Source: an uncultured Actinomyces sp. (GTDB taxonomy: Bacteria; Actinomycetota; Actinomycetes; Actinomycetales; Actinomycetaceae). From it: 52,931 nt of DNA. Numbering within the stretch: the stretch's first letter is position 1; each line of letters starts with the position of its first letter. Shown here in pieces: positions 34,121-42,210 of this stretch. The translations under genes and the position numbers were made by a program. The notes below the pieces were generated by a model. That model had not been told where the DNA came from and did no database searches. It was given only the letters and a program-made list of their open reading frames with translations. The stretch covers positions 1 through 52,931 of the forward strand of contig CALLSD010000029.1 of the NCBI GenBank assembly GCA_938014245.1, given 5' to 3'.

Positions 34121-34289
34121 GCGGAGAAAACCGCTCTCGAAACAGTTGCCAACCAAGGTTGGCGATCTCCAAGTGGGCGGGTTTTCCCGCCCTTCTTCGG
34201 TTCCCCGAAGAAGCTTGGTTCCCTTGGGCACTGTGGCCCTTGGGTCCGCTTCCCCCTCGGGAGGTGTGTGGAGCGTGAGGGGGAAGCGG
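34121..34289. repeat. Tandem hairpin array between arcC and the amidinotransferase gene
   Basis: Five perfect-stem hairpins follow one another: GCGG/CCGC (34121-34134), GCCAACC/GGTTGGC (34148-34163), GGGCGGG-TTTT-CCCGCCC (34175-34192), CTTCTTCGG-TTCC-CCGAAGAAG (34192-34213) and a 13-bp stem CCGCTTCCCCCTC (34246-34258 with 34277-34289). A direct repeat CCCTTGGG occurs at 34221 and 34237. The array fills the gap inside the operon and would be transcribed with it. It may stabilise the upstream mRNA, pause or partly stop transcription, or mark an RNase processing site. Confidence 0.75.
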
Positions 34290-34307
34290 AAGTGCTATTG
34301 AGCCTTA

Positions 34308-35231
34308 TCAGGCGTTGTAGGTTCCGTCGGGCGTCACGATCGTGCCGGCTTCACCGGCGATGATCTTCGTGGCATCCTCGAGGCGACCAATTGCAGCGAC
34401 GCCGCCGGTCAGCTCGACGAAACGGCACACGGCCTCGACCTTCGGGCCCATTGAGCCAGCGGGGAATCCGTATCCACGCATCTCGGCCGGGGTTGCGCGA
34501 TCAATGCGACGGGCGTTGGGGGTGCCGTAGTCAAGCTGTGCACCATCAACGTCGGTCAGGATGATCAGCATGTCCGCCTCGAGGGAGTCTGCCATGACAG
34601 CTGCCGTGAGGTCCTTGTCGATAACAGCCTCGACGCCTTCGAGCTTGCCTTCGCCATTGCGCACGACCGGAACGCCGCCGCCACCGCCACAGATCACCGT
34701 GGCACCGGCATCAAGGAGGACCTTGATGAGCGGGGTTTCAATCACGCGCTGCGGCTTGGGCGAACCCACGACGCGGCGGAAGTATTCACCGTCAGCCTTG
34801 ACAACCCAACCGCGCTCTGCGGCAAGCTTCTCAGCTTCTTCCTTCGAGTAAACCTCGCCAATGAACTTGGTGGGGTTTGCGAAGGCGGGATCGTCGGCCA
34901 GAACCAGAGTCTGGTTGATCAAAGCCATGACGTTGGCGCTGGGGAGAGCATTCTTGACGCCCTGCTGGAGCCAGTAGCCGATCATGCCCTGGGTTTCTGC
35001 ACCCAGCGTATCGAAGGGGTAGGGCTCGGACAGACGAGCATCGGATGCGGATTCCAGTGCCAGGACACCAACCTGCGGGCCATTGCCGTGGGTGATAACC
35101 AGTTCGTGGTCCTTTGCGAGCTTAGCGAGCTGCTCTGCTGCCAGGTTGACGTTTTCAATCTGGTTGCGAGCGTCCGGCTTTTCGCCGCGCTTGAGGAGGG
35201 CGTTACCGCCCAGTGCAACTACGATGCGCAT
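34308..35231 (-). CDS. arcC: Carbamate kinase
   Basis: Last step of the arginine deiminase pathway: carbamoyl phosphate plus ADP gives ATP, CO2 and ammonia. The 307 residues hold RIVVALGGNALLKRG at the N-terminus, LVITHGNGPQVGVLALES, QTLVLADDPAF, ATVICGGGGGVPVVR and VIDKDLTAAVMADSLEADML, all family signatures. The ATG follows the arcB stop by one base (TAACATG), so the two are coupled, and a GGAGAAG ribosome binding site lies inside the end of arcB. It is third in the arcABC-amidinotransferase operon. Confidence 0.96.
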   Translation of the reverse strand: MRIVVALGGNALLKRGEKPDARNQIENVNLAAEQLAKLAKDHELVITHGNGPQVGVLALESASDARLSEPYPFDTLGAETQGMIGYWLQQGVKNALPSANVMALINQTLVLADDPAFANPTKFIGEVYSKEEAEKLAAERGWVVKADGEYFRRVVGSPKPQRVIETPLIKVLLDAGATVICGGGGGVPVVRNGEGKLEGVEAVIDKDLTAAVMADSLEADMLIILTDVDGAQLDYGTPNARRIDRATPAEMRGYGFPAGSMGPKVEAVCRFVELTGGVAAIGRLEDATKIIAGEAGTIVTPDGTYNA

Positions 35232-35232
35232 G

Positions 35233-36243
35233 TTACTTTTCTTCTCCGAGGGTGGCGACCATGACGGCCTTGATGGTGTGCATGCGGTTCTCAGCCTGAT
35301 CGAAGACGATCGAAGCGGGCGACTCGAACACGTCGTTGGTCACTTCCAGGCCGTTGCCCATGCCGGTCTTCTCGAAGATGTCCTGGCCAACGGTGGTGTT
35401 GATGTCGTGGAAGGAAGGCAGGCAGTGCAGGAACTTGACATCCGGGTTGCCGGTTGCTGCCATGAGCTCTGCGTTGACCTGGAAGGGACGGAGCAGAGCG
35501 ATGCGCTCATCCCACTTTTCCTTGCTTTCACCCATCGACAACCAGATGTCGGTGTAGATGAAGTCTGCACCCTTGACGCCCTCTTCGATGTTGTCGGTGA
35601 CGAGGACCTTGCCACCCGACTTTGCTGCGAGTTCTTCAGCAGCTGCAACGACCTCGGGAGCGTTGAAGAGTTCCTTGGGAGCAACCATGCGGACATCCAT
35701 GCCGATCATGGCGCAGGAGATGAGGATCGAGTTGCCGACGTTGTTGCGGGCGTCGCCCACGTAAGCGATGCTGATTTCGTTCGGCTTCTTGCCGGAGGCC
35801 TCGAGCATGGTCAGCTGGTCAGCAAGCATCTGGGTGGGGTGCCAGTCATCGGTCAGACCGTTCCACACCGGAACACCGGACAGAGCAGCAAGCTCGTCAA
35901 CGTGTGCCTGCTTGGAGCCACGGAACTCAATGCCATCGTAGAAGCGGCCGAGAACGCGAGCGGTGTCGGCGACGGATTCCTTGTGGCCCATCTGGGAGCC
36001 GGAGGGATCCAGGTAGGTGACGTGTGCGCCCTGGTCGTATGCCGCAACCTCGAAGGAGCAGCGGGTACGGGTCGAGGTCTTTTCGAAGATCAGTGCGATG
36101 TTCTTGTCAACGAGGTACTTAACCTCGCGGCCGGCCTTCTTTGCGGCCTTCAGTTCGGCTGCCAGATCCAGAAGGTAGAGCCACTCTTCAACGGTGAAGT
36201 CGGTTTCCTTCAAGAAGTGACGTCCGTGCAGGGGGAACTCCAT
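35233..36243 (-). CDS. arcB: Catabolic ornithine carbamoyltransferase
   Basis: Phosphorolyses citrulline to ornithine and carbamoyl phosphate in the arginine deiminase pathway. The 336 residues include the carbamoyl-phosphate loop FEKTSTRTRCSFEVA (STRTR at 57-61), DPSGSQMGHKES, WNGLTDDWHPTQMLADQ, YVGDARNNVGNS, DIWLSMGE and the ornithine/catalytic HCLPSFHD. Catabolic and anabolic enzymes share these motifs, and the catabolic call rests on its place between arcA and arcC. An AAAGGA site precedes the ATG, 55 bp after arcA. Confidence 0.95.
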   Translation of the reverse strand: MEFPLHGRHFLKETDFTVEEWLYLLDLAAELKAAKKAGREVKYLVDKNIALIFEKTSTRTRCSFEVAAYDQGAHVTYLDPSGSQMGHKESVADTARVLGRFYDGIEFRGSKQAHVDELAALSGVPVWNGLTDDWHPTQMLADQLTMLEASGKKPNEISIAYVGDARNNVGNSILISCAMIGMDVRMVAPKELFNAPEVVAAAEELAAKSGGKVLVTDNIEEGVKGADFIYTDIWLSMGESKEKWDERIALLRPFQVNAELMAATGNPDVKFLHCLPSFHDINTTVGQDIFEKTGMGNGLEVTNDVFESPASIVFDQAENRMHTIKAVMVATLGEEK

Positions 36244-36298
36244 TGTTGTTTCCTTTCAGAGAGTTTTGTTGTTTTCTTCCGCGTGGAGGGCAGGCCGC

Positions 36299-37522
36299 TC
36301 AGACCGCTTCACGCACGACCGGGCACGACATGCAGCGCGGGCCACCACGGCCTCGGCCAAGCTCGTCGCCTGGGACAGTGATCACTGTGATGCCGTTTTC
36401 GGTCAAGAAGTCGTTGGTGGTGATGTTGCGCTCGTAGGCGTAGACAACGCCGGGGGCGCCAGCGAGGACGTTGGAACCGTCGTTCCACTGTTCGCGTTCT
36501 GCTGCGAGGGCGTCCATCGGAGGAGTCAGGACCTTGATATCGTCCAAGCCGAGGGCGTGCGCGATGACCTTGTGCATGTCCTGAGGATCGTGGGCTGCTA
36601 CCTTAATGCCGCCTTCACCATCGGAGGTCAGGGTCATGGATTCAACCATTCCCATGCCCGCGTACTTCGTGAAGACTCCATAGTCGGCCTGGGTCATGAC
36701 GGTATCGAGGTGCATCTGTGCACGTTCCTTGGCCATATCCAAGGCGATAACCTGCTTGACCTCGCTGTTGCCGAAGAGACGGCGGGCCATGCGCTCAACA
36801 CCGGCGGGGGTGGTGCGTTCGCTCATGCCGACCAGCACAGCGCCGTTTCCGATAACCAGGACGTCTCCGCCTTCGACGGTTGCCGGGCCTGCCTCGTTGC
36901 CATTGCACCACTTCTTAATCGAGGGGTCCTGGAAACGCGGGAGGTAGTTGTAGATCGCTTCGTAGTTAATGGTCTCGCGGCGACGTGCTTCCTTGCGCAT
37001 CGAGTTGATTGCAACGCCGTCGTAAACCCAGCAGGAGGTATCGCGAGTGAAGAGGTGATTCGGCAGAGGGGCAACGATGAAGGAAGTCGGACCCATTGCG
37101 TCGTAGATCACGGAAGAGATGGGGCCGAGGTTGAGTTCGGCGAATTCTTCCTTGGTCAGGCCTGCGACCATGAGTTCTGCCAGCTGAGCTCCCGTAAGAG
37201 ATTCACCGTAAGCGCGCATTGCCTCAGCGATCGCAACGCCGTGGCTCTCTTCGGTGAATACCGAGGTCAGAACGTGCTGACGAGCGGCAGGAATATCCAT
37301 TGCTTCGGCCAGCAGATCCTGGAAGTAGAGGACCTCCGTTCCCTGAGTACGCAGGGAGTTCGCGAAGTCATCGTGCTCTGCTTGAGCGTGCTCAAGCCAA
37401 AGCATGTCATCGAAAAGGAGGTGTTCCATATTCGATGGGGTCAGGCGCAGCATTTCGCGTCCGGGGCGATGGATAATCACCTGGCGCAAGCGCCCGATCT
37501 CGGAAGTTACACTTGGTTGCAT
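36299..37522 (-). CDS. arcA: Arginine deiminase
   Basis: Hydrolyses arginine to citrulline and ammonia, the first step of the ADI pathway, giving ATP downstream and alkalinising the surroundings. The 407 residues carry the full active site: FTRDTSCWVYDGV, EGGDVLVIGNG, the general-base His and Asp in MHLDTVMT, and nucleophile Cys397 in GRGGPRCMSCP. It belongs to the same amidinotransferase fold superfamily as the AGAT-like gene at the other end of the operon. It is the first gene of the operon, with an AGAGGA site 10 bp before the ATG and a complex AT-rich promoter region of about 300 bp upstream. Confidence 0.97.
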   Translation of the reverse strand: MQPSVTSEIGRLRQVIIHRPGREMLRLTPSNMEHLLFDDMLWLEHAQAEHDDFANSLRTQGTEVLYFQDLLAEAMDIPAARQHVLTSVFTEESHGVAIAEAMRAYGESLTGAQLAELMVAGLTKEEFAELNLGPISSVIYDAMGPTSFIVAPLPNHLFTRDTSCWVYDGVAINSMRKEARRRETINYEAIYNYLPRFQDPSIKKWCNGNEAGPATVEGGDVLVIGNGAVLVGMSERTTPAGVERMARRLFGNSEVKQVIALDMAKERAQMHLDTVMTQADYGVFTKYAGMGMVESMTLTSDGEGGIKVAAHDPQDMHKVIAHALGLDDIKVLTPPMDALAAEREQWNDGSNVLAGAPGVVYAYERNITTNDFLTENGITVITVPGDELGRGRGGPRCMSCPVVREAV

Positions 37523-37766
37523 TTCTTGTGGTCCTCTTCTGCTTCATCGCATCATGAGTTAGATCACCTGGAGATGGAACAAGCGTACCACTTCGTTTCA
37601 GAAAAATCACTTATCCAAAGCTGTGAAAATGCTCAGATTGCATAAATATGCGGACAAAAGTCCCTTATTCCCACGGAATATAACGATCGGACTAGGCCAA
37701 GCAAATTTGTCCGATAAGTAAACAAAAGAATATATTCCTGAAATATTCGTCACATGTGATGCAGAA
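37523..37766 (-). promoter_or_regulatory. arc operon promoter region with several dyads
   Basis: No gene lies in this AT-rich region. Candidate sites: GCATA-AA-TATGC (37640-37651), an ArgR-box-like dyad; CGGACAAA ... TTTGTCCG (37651-37658 with 37706-37713), an inverted repeat 47 bp apart; GAATATATTC (37728-37737), a perfect palindrome; and TGTGA-N6-ACACA (37755-37770), 9 of 10 positions matching a CRP/GlxR site and overlapping the folD terminator. Arginine and carbon-source control would fit an ADI operon, but no regulator binding is shown. Confidence 0.5.
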
Positions 37767-37806
37767 CACACTGAAAGCCTGGGGGACAACCCAGGCTTTC
37801 AGTGTG
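37767..37806 (-). terminator. Perfect 17-bp terminator of glyA-folD
   Basis: Arms CACACTGAAAGCCTGGG and CCCAGGCTTTCAGTGTG pair exactly around a 6-nt loop (GGACAA), 22 bp after the folD stop. It separates glyA-folD from the arc operon downstream on the same strand. A true U-tract is lacking. Confidence 0.82.
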
Positions 37807-37828
37807 AAGAGATCGACGAGGCGAATGC

Positions 37829-38731
37829 TCAGCGCTTCACGCAGCGCTCCGCGGCCTCGACAACATTCATCAGAAGGAGAGCGCGCGTCATCGGCCCCAC
37901 TCCCCCAGGATTAGGGGACAGCCAAGCAACAACGCGATCAACACCATCAGCAACATCTCCCATCAAAAGCGCTTTCCCAGTGTTTGGGTCCACCACGCGA
38001 GAGACACCGACATCAAGAACCACCGCGCCGGGTCGCACCATATCAGGAGTAACAAGCCCTGCATAGCCTGTTGCTGCGACAACAACATCCGCGGCTCGAG
38101 TATGCATCGCCAAATCGCGGGTCCCCGTGTGACAGATAGTCACTGTGGCATTAACGTCCTTGCGCGTCAGCAAAAGCCCGATTGATCGCCCAACCGTGAC
38201 GCCTCGCCCAACAACACACACATCCGCACCATTGAGATCGATCCCATTGCGCTCGATCAGCTCGATAACAGCGCGCGGGGTGCACGGCAGTGGAGAGGTA
38301 ATAGGCTCACTCCCCCGCAACACGAGTCGCCCAAGATTTGTCGGGTGCAGGCCATCGGCGTCCTTATCCGGATCGATCGCCTCGAGAATTCGATTGGTAT
38401 CAACGCCACGTGGAAGTGGCAGCTGAACAATGAAACCCGTGCAAGCGGGATCAGCGTTCAGCTTTTCGACTGCCGCAAGGATTTCCTCCTGCGAAGCCTC
38501 GGCGGGCAAATCGACGCGAATCGATTCAATACCCACTTCCGCGCAGTCACGATGCTTACCGGCCACGTAAGCGACCGAACCAGGGTCCTCCCCCACCAAG
38601 ACGGTACCAAGGCCTGGGATTACTCCCTTTTCGCGCAAGGCCTGAACTCGGCCTCGAAGCTCATCTTTGATCTGAGCCGCACACGCCGTACCATCCAGAA
38701 CGCGAGCATCGCCTTCCCACGGAGCTCTCAT
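37829..38731 (-). CDS. folD: Bifunctional methylenetetrahydrofolate dehydrogenase/cyclohydrolase
   Basis: Interconverts methylene-, methenyl- and formyl-tetrahydrofolate, feeding purine and formyl-Met synthesis. The 300 residues show GLGTVLVGEDPGSVAYVAGK with the catalytic region, FIVQLPLPRGVD, the cofactor motif CVVGRGVTVGRSIGLLL and the C-terminal GGVGPMTRALLLMN signature. The ATG overlaps the glyA stop by 4 bp, and the pairing is logical because GlyA makes the methylene-THF that FolD uses. It is the last gene of the operon. Confidence 0.96.
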   Translation of the reverse strand: MRAPWEGDARVLDGTACAAQIKDELRGRVQALREKGVIPGLGTVLVGEDPGSVAYVAGKHRDCAEVGIESIRVDLPAEASQEEILAAVEKLNADPACTGFIVQLPLPRGVDTNRILEAIDPDKDADGLHPTNLGRLVLRGSEPITSPLPCTPRAVIELIERNGIDLNGADVCVVGRGVTVGRSIGLLLTRKDVNATVTICHTGTRDLAMHTRAADVVVAATGYAGLVTPDMVRPGAVVLDVGVSRVVDPNTGKALLMGDVADGVDRVVAWLSPNPGGVGPMTRALLLMNVVEAAERCVKR

Positions 38732-40017
38732 TGGTTGAGCCCCGCGTACAGGGGGTGAGCATCGGTGAGAGCGCGCACGCGTGCACGCAATCCATCGACA
38801 TCGATACTTCCGCTTGTGCCCTGAATAAGAGCAGTCGCAATAATGTCGCCGACTTCTTCGAAATCAGCAACGCTGAAACCGCGTGTTGCCAGTGCAGGGG
38901 TTCCAACGCGAAGACCCGAGGTCACCCTTGGGGGACGCGGATCGAAAGGCACCGCATTGCGATTGACCGTGATACCAACCTCGTGGAGCAGATCTTCGGC
39001 CTGTTGGCCATCCAAGGAGGAGTTCACCAAGTCCACCAAGACGAGGTGGACATCGGTACCACCCGTGACGAGGCGAATTCCCGCTGCCTGTGCATCGGGC
39101 GCCAAGAGGCGCTGAGCAATTGCCTGCGCACCGTCAAGGGTTCGTTGCTGACGATCCGTGAATTCCTCGGTCTGAGCGACCTTCATGGAAATCGCCTTGG
39201 CTGCGACGACATGCATCAGCGGACCGCCCTGCTGACCGGGGAAGACCGCACTGTCAAGTTTCTTACCCCACTGCTCACCGCGCGAGGACAGGATCATCCC
39301 CGAACGAGGCCCGCCCAAAGTCTTATGGACGGTCGTGGTGACGATATCAGCATGAGGAACCGGGGAGGGATGCAAGCCTGCAGCAACCAGGCCAGCGAAG
39401 TGCGCCATGTCGACCCACAGCGCCGCACCGACCTCGTCCGCAATTTCGCGGAACGCAGCAAAGTCAAGGTGACGAGGGTAGGCCGACCATCCCGCGATCA
39501 GCACGCGGGGACGCTCACGAAGCGCGGCCTCGCGAACTTGCTCAGGCTCAATGCGCATGGTTTGCGGGTCAACCTCGTAACCAACAGCGTGGTAGTTCTT
39601 ACCCGAGAAGTTGATGCGCATGCCGTGAGTGAGGTGGCCGCCGTGGGCAAGGGAGAGACCGAGGAGAGTATCACCGACGTTCGCCATTGCCATGAGAGCG
39701 GCCGCGTTCGCCTGCGCACCCGAGTGAGGCTGGACGTTGACGTAGTCCGCGCCGGTAAAGACTTCCTTCGCGCGCGAAATCGCAAGAGACTCCGCAACAT
39801 CGACGAACTCGCATCCACCGTAGTAGCGACGACCGGGGTAGCCCTCGGCGTACTTGTTGGTCAGGACAGATCCCTGCGCTTCAAGAACCGCACGCGGAAC
39901 AAAGTTTTCCGAGGCGATCATTTCGAGCGTGTTCTGCTGGCGTTCCAGTTCCTGATCCAGAACCGCTTGAATTTCAGGGTCGAGTTGGCGCAGTGGCAAA
40001 TCGTTGAGCGTATCCAT
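38728..40017 (-). CDS. glyA: Serine hydroxymethyltransferase
   Basis: PLP enzyme that converts serine and THF to glycine and methylene-THF. The 429 residues contain EMIASENFVPRAVLEAQGS, YAEGYPGRRYYGGCEFVD, VQPHSGAQANAAALMA, VDMAHFAGLVAAGLHPSP and the PLP-lysine motif VTTTVHKTLGGPRSGMI. The frame stays open 53 codons further upstream, but the ATG at 40017 is preferred: homologues start there and an AGAAGGA site lies 6 bp before. It is the first gene of the glyA-folD operon and shares its upstream region with the divergent metal-uptake operon. Confidence 0.96.
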   Translation of the reverse strand: MDTLNDLPLRQLDPEIQAVLDQELERQQNTLEMIASENFVPRAVLEAQGSVLTNKYAEGYPGRRYYGGCEFVDVAESLAISRAKEVFTGADYVNVQPHSGAQANAAALMAMANVGDTLLGLSLAHGGHLTHGMRINFSGKNYHAVGYEVDPQTMRIEPEQVREAALRERPRVLIAGWSAYPRHLDFAAFREIADEVGAALWVDMAHFAGLVAAGLHPSPVPHADIVTTTVHKTLGGPRSGMILSSRGEQWGKKLDSAVFPGQQGGPLMHVVAAKAISMKVAQTEEFTDRQQRTLDGAQAIAQRLLAPDAQAAGIRLVTGGTDVHLVLVDLVNSSLDGQQAEDLLHEVGITVNRNAVPFDPRPPRVTSGLRVGTPALATRGFSVADFEEVGDIIATALIQGTSGSIDVDGLRARVRALTDAHPLYAGLNQ

Positions 40018-40201
40018 CTTCAGTCCTTCTGCGAGTCCGGGGGCCACGCGTGCCCGGCGAATTTGGATCAACCTTACCCCACAGCGCCAATTTGGCAAGA
40101 TCGCGCCCAAAAATGACGTGCATAGTGCGTACTGAGCGCTTTGAGAGCCACAAGCGCGAGGCCTCCTCGGGAACAAAGGCCTACCTAACTTTCGTGAATT
40201 G

Positions 40202-40244
40202 TGATAACCTTTATCAAAGTTCGGTCATGCGAACTTTGATAAAG
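40202..40244 (+). promoter_or_regulatory. Zur-like palindrome and 15-bp inverted repeat before the metal ABC operon
   Basis: TGATAA-CCT-TTATCA (40202-40216) is a perfect 6-3-6 palindrome with the size and half-sites of actinobacterial Zur boxes. Overlapping it, CTTTATCAAAGTTCG (40209-40223) and its exact complement (40230-40244) make a 15-bp inverted repeat around GTCATG. The pair sits 38-80 bp upstream of the substrate-binding protein start, over the expected promoter. Confidence 0.6.
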
Positions 40245-40281
40245 ATATAAGCAAACATCACCCCAATGAAGAGGAACCTCA

Positions 40282-41451
40282 ATGCCCACCGCTTACTCGC
40301 GTTCATTTCTAGCCGCCGCAGCGGTCTGCCTGCTGGGCGCGACTTCTCTCGCCTCGTGCTCAACTGCGTCTTCACAGTCAGGCACCCCCTCACTCACCCT
40401 GGTTGCAAGCACCACCCAGATCTGCGACTACGTCACCCAAATTGCGCAGCAGCCCTCGGCTCAAAACTCCATATCACTCGATAAAACTGATGCCTCGGGA
40501 ACGCAATCCCATATTGGGGCCCCCGCTGAGAAAGCCAGCGCAAAAGTGCAGCTCACGTGCCTGCTTGCCCCCAACGCCTCGGCACACGAGCACGAAATGA
40601 CTCCCCAGCAACTGCAAGCACTCTCTCAGGCGAAAGTCTTGCTTGTCTCGGGCGTCGACCTCGAGCACTTCCTGGATCAGGCCGTGAGCGCCTCTGGTTT
40701 CAAGGGAACGATGGGAGTGACCTCGGGAATTCTCACTGCCGCCGACCTCAAGGATCCCCAGGGCCAGGAACAGCGCGACAAGCAACTCCCCTATTCCGTT
40801 TCCCGTGGCACGCACACTGTCGAGGCCGCACCTTGGCCTTTCCCACCGGAAGAAGGAGAGAGCGAGCCGGAGTTCGCCTACGATCCTCACGTCTGGACCT
40901 CTCCAGCGAACGCAGCCCTGCAGGTCCGCAACATCGGTGAATTCCTCTCAGCGGCGGACCCCGATCACGCCGAGGCATACAGCACGGCAACCGAAGAATA
41001 CGCAAAGCGTATCGATTCCCTCGATGCGTGGGCGAAGGCCAGCTTTGACAGCGTTCCCGCTGATAAGCGCGTCCTCTTTAGCTCCCACGATGCCTTCGGA
41101 TACTTGTCGAAACGCTACGACATTCGTTTTATCGGTGCTGCACTGTCTGATTTCAACGAACAGCAGGATGCAACCGCTGAGCACATCGCACAGGCAACCG
41201 AGGAAGTGAAGAAATCCGGAGCGAGCGCGATTTTCGCTGAGAACTCCAATAACTCAAAGTCGATTGAAACGATTGCGCGCGCCGCTGGAGTCAAGGCCAT
41301 CATCGGCGACGACGCACTCTACGGGGATTCACTTGGCCCCGTGGGAAGCGAAGGAGAAACCTACATCGGCTCGATCATCCATAACGTCACAACCATGACA
41401 AAAGCCTGGGACGGAACGCTTGCTCCCCTGCCCGAGCAACTCGCGCATTAG
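40282..41451 (+). CDS. Metal (Zn/Mn) ABC transporter substrate-binding lipoprotein
   Basis: Captures a divalent metal outside the membrane and delivers it to the ABC permeases. The 389 residues start with a lipoprotein signal peptide ending in LASC (Cys26). Cluster A-1 features follow: LVASTTQICDYVTQIA, the first metal ligand region ASAHEHEMTPQQ, VLLVSGVDLEHFL, the second ligand in YDPHVWTSPANA, SHDAFGYLSKRY and IFAENSNNSKSIETIA. Zinc is favoured because of the Zur-like box upstream, but Mn cannot be excluded. The ATG has GAGGAA 6 bp upstream. It is the first gene of a four-gene operon. Confidence 0.9.
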   Translation: MPTAYSRSFLAAAAVCLLGATSLASCSTASSQSGTPSLTLVASTTQICDYVTQIAQQPSAQNSISLDKTDASGTQSHIGAPAEKASAKVQLTCLLAPNASAHEHEMTPQQLQALSQAKVLLVSGVDLEHFLDQAVSASGFKGTMGVTSGILTAADLKDPQGQEQRDKQLPYSVSRGTHTVEAAPWPFPPEEGESEPEFAYDPHVWTSPANAALQVRNIGEFLSAADPDHAEAYSTATEEYAKRIDSLDAWAKASFDSVPADKRVLFSSHDAFGYLSKRYDIRFIGAALSDFNEQQDATAEHIAQATEEVKKSGASAIFAENSNNSKSIETIARAAGVKAIIGDDALYGDSLGPVGSEGETYIGSIIHNVTTMTKAWDGTLAPLPEQLAH

Positions 41452-41457
41452 GCGAGC

Positions 41458-42210
41458 ATGATGAACGCAGACGCTCATATGTTTTCGGAGCCTGACGAGG
41501 GCAGCGATGCTGGCGCCACTGTCTTCTCAGCCAAAAATGCCAGCATCGGCTACTCCCAGACACCGGTTCTGACGGGAATCACCCTCTCGCTCAGCCCCGG
41601 GCATGCCCTCGCTTTGATCGGCCCAAATGGATCGGGAAAGACAACGCTCATGCGAGCGCTCTTGGGAAGCGCCCAAGTCATCTCCGGAGAAGTGAGCTGC
41701 CCGCTGGATTTCCTCGGCTACGTCCCGCAAAACAGTGATATCGACTTGAGTTTCCCAATCAACGTTCGTCAGGTCGTCGAAATGGGAATGTACCCCAAGA
41801 CAAAGCTTCTCCGTCCACTCAGTCGCGAACAGAAAGAAGCGGTCAGTGCAGCATTAGAACAGATTGGCTTAGTCGAGCGTGCCCGCGAGCGCTTTGGGAC
41901 CCTTTCCGGCGGCCAACGCCAGCGCGTTCTGGTCGCGCGCGCCTTGGTCGCCAAGCCTCGCATGGTATTGCTTGACGAACCTTTCAACGGTTTGGATGAG
42001 CCCAACCGCGAAGCTCTTCTCTCGCTCATCAACCAAGCGAAAGCACAGGGAACCGCATTCATGATTTCAACCCATGACTATCGGGTCGCAACCGAAGTGT
42101 GCGATGAGAGCCTCATCGTGGCTGGACGCCAAGTTGCCTACGGGCCGACCTCTCAAGTTTTCCGTCCGGAAATCATCAATGAAGCTTTCGGCGGGATTAA
42201 CAATGTTTAG
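41458..42210 (+). CDS. Metal ABC transporter ATP-binding protein
   Basis: Energises uptake of the metal captured by the preceding lipoprotein. The 250 residues have Walker A GPNGSGKTT (55-63), the Q-loop in GYVPQNSDID, the signature LSGGQRQRVLVARAL (149-163), Walker B MVLLDEPFNGLD and the switch His in FMISTHDYR. The sequence belongs to the ZnuC/MntB class. It starts 7 bp after the lipoprotein stop, with MM at the start and the second ATG equally possible, and its end overlaps the first permease gene by 8 bp. Confidence 0.93.
   Translation: MMNADAHMFSEPDEGSDAGATVFSAKNASIGYSQTPVLTGITLSLSPGHALALIGPNGSGKTTLMRALLGSAQVISGEVSCPLDFLGYVPQNSDIDLSFPINVRQVVEMGMYPKTKLLRPLSREQKEAVSAALEQIGLVERARERFGTLSGGQRQRVLVARALVAKPRMVLLDEPFNGLDEPNREALLSLINQAKAQGTAFMISTHDYRVATEVCDESLIVAGRQVAYGPTSQVFRPEIINEAFGGINNV

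Noticed and set aside
35083..37645. Very long plus-strand open frames (over 430 codons) opposite arcB and arcA
   Set aside because: They mirror strongly conserved enzymes, have no ribosome binding site or recognisable domain, and arise from codon bias that leaves few stops on the opposite strand. The frame opposite glyA (38731-40116) is rejected for the same reason.
37607..37789. 60-codon minus-strand frame in the arc promoter region
   Set aside because: It runs through the folD terminator and the AT-rich dyads, has no ribosome binding site and no recognisable motif.
40018..40201. Glycine or THF riboswitch before glyA
   Set aside because: Looked for conserved riboswitch core elements and saw none; only short palindromes such as GCCAATTTGGC are present.
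40266..40484. Short frame starting MKRNLN at the head of the metal ABC operon
   Set aside because: The overlapping frame starting at 40282 encodes a clear lipoprotein with a better placed ribosome binding site.
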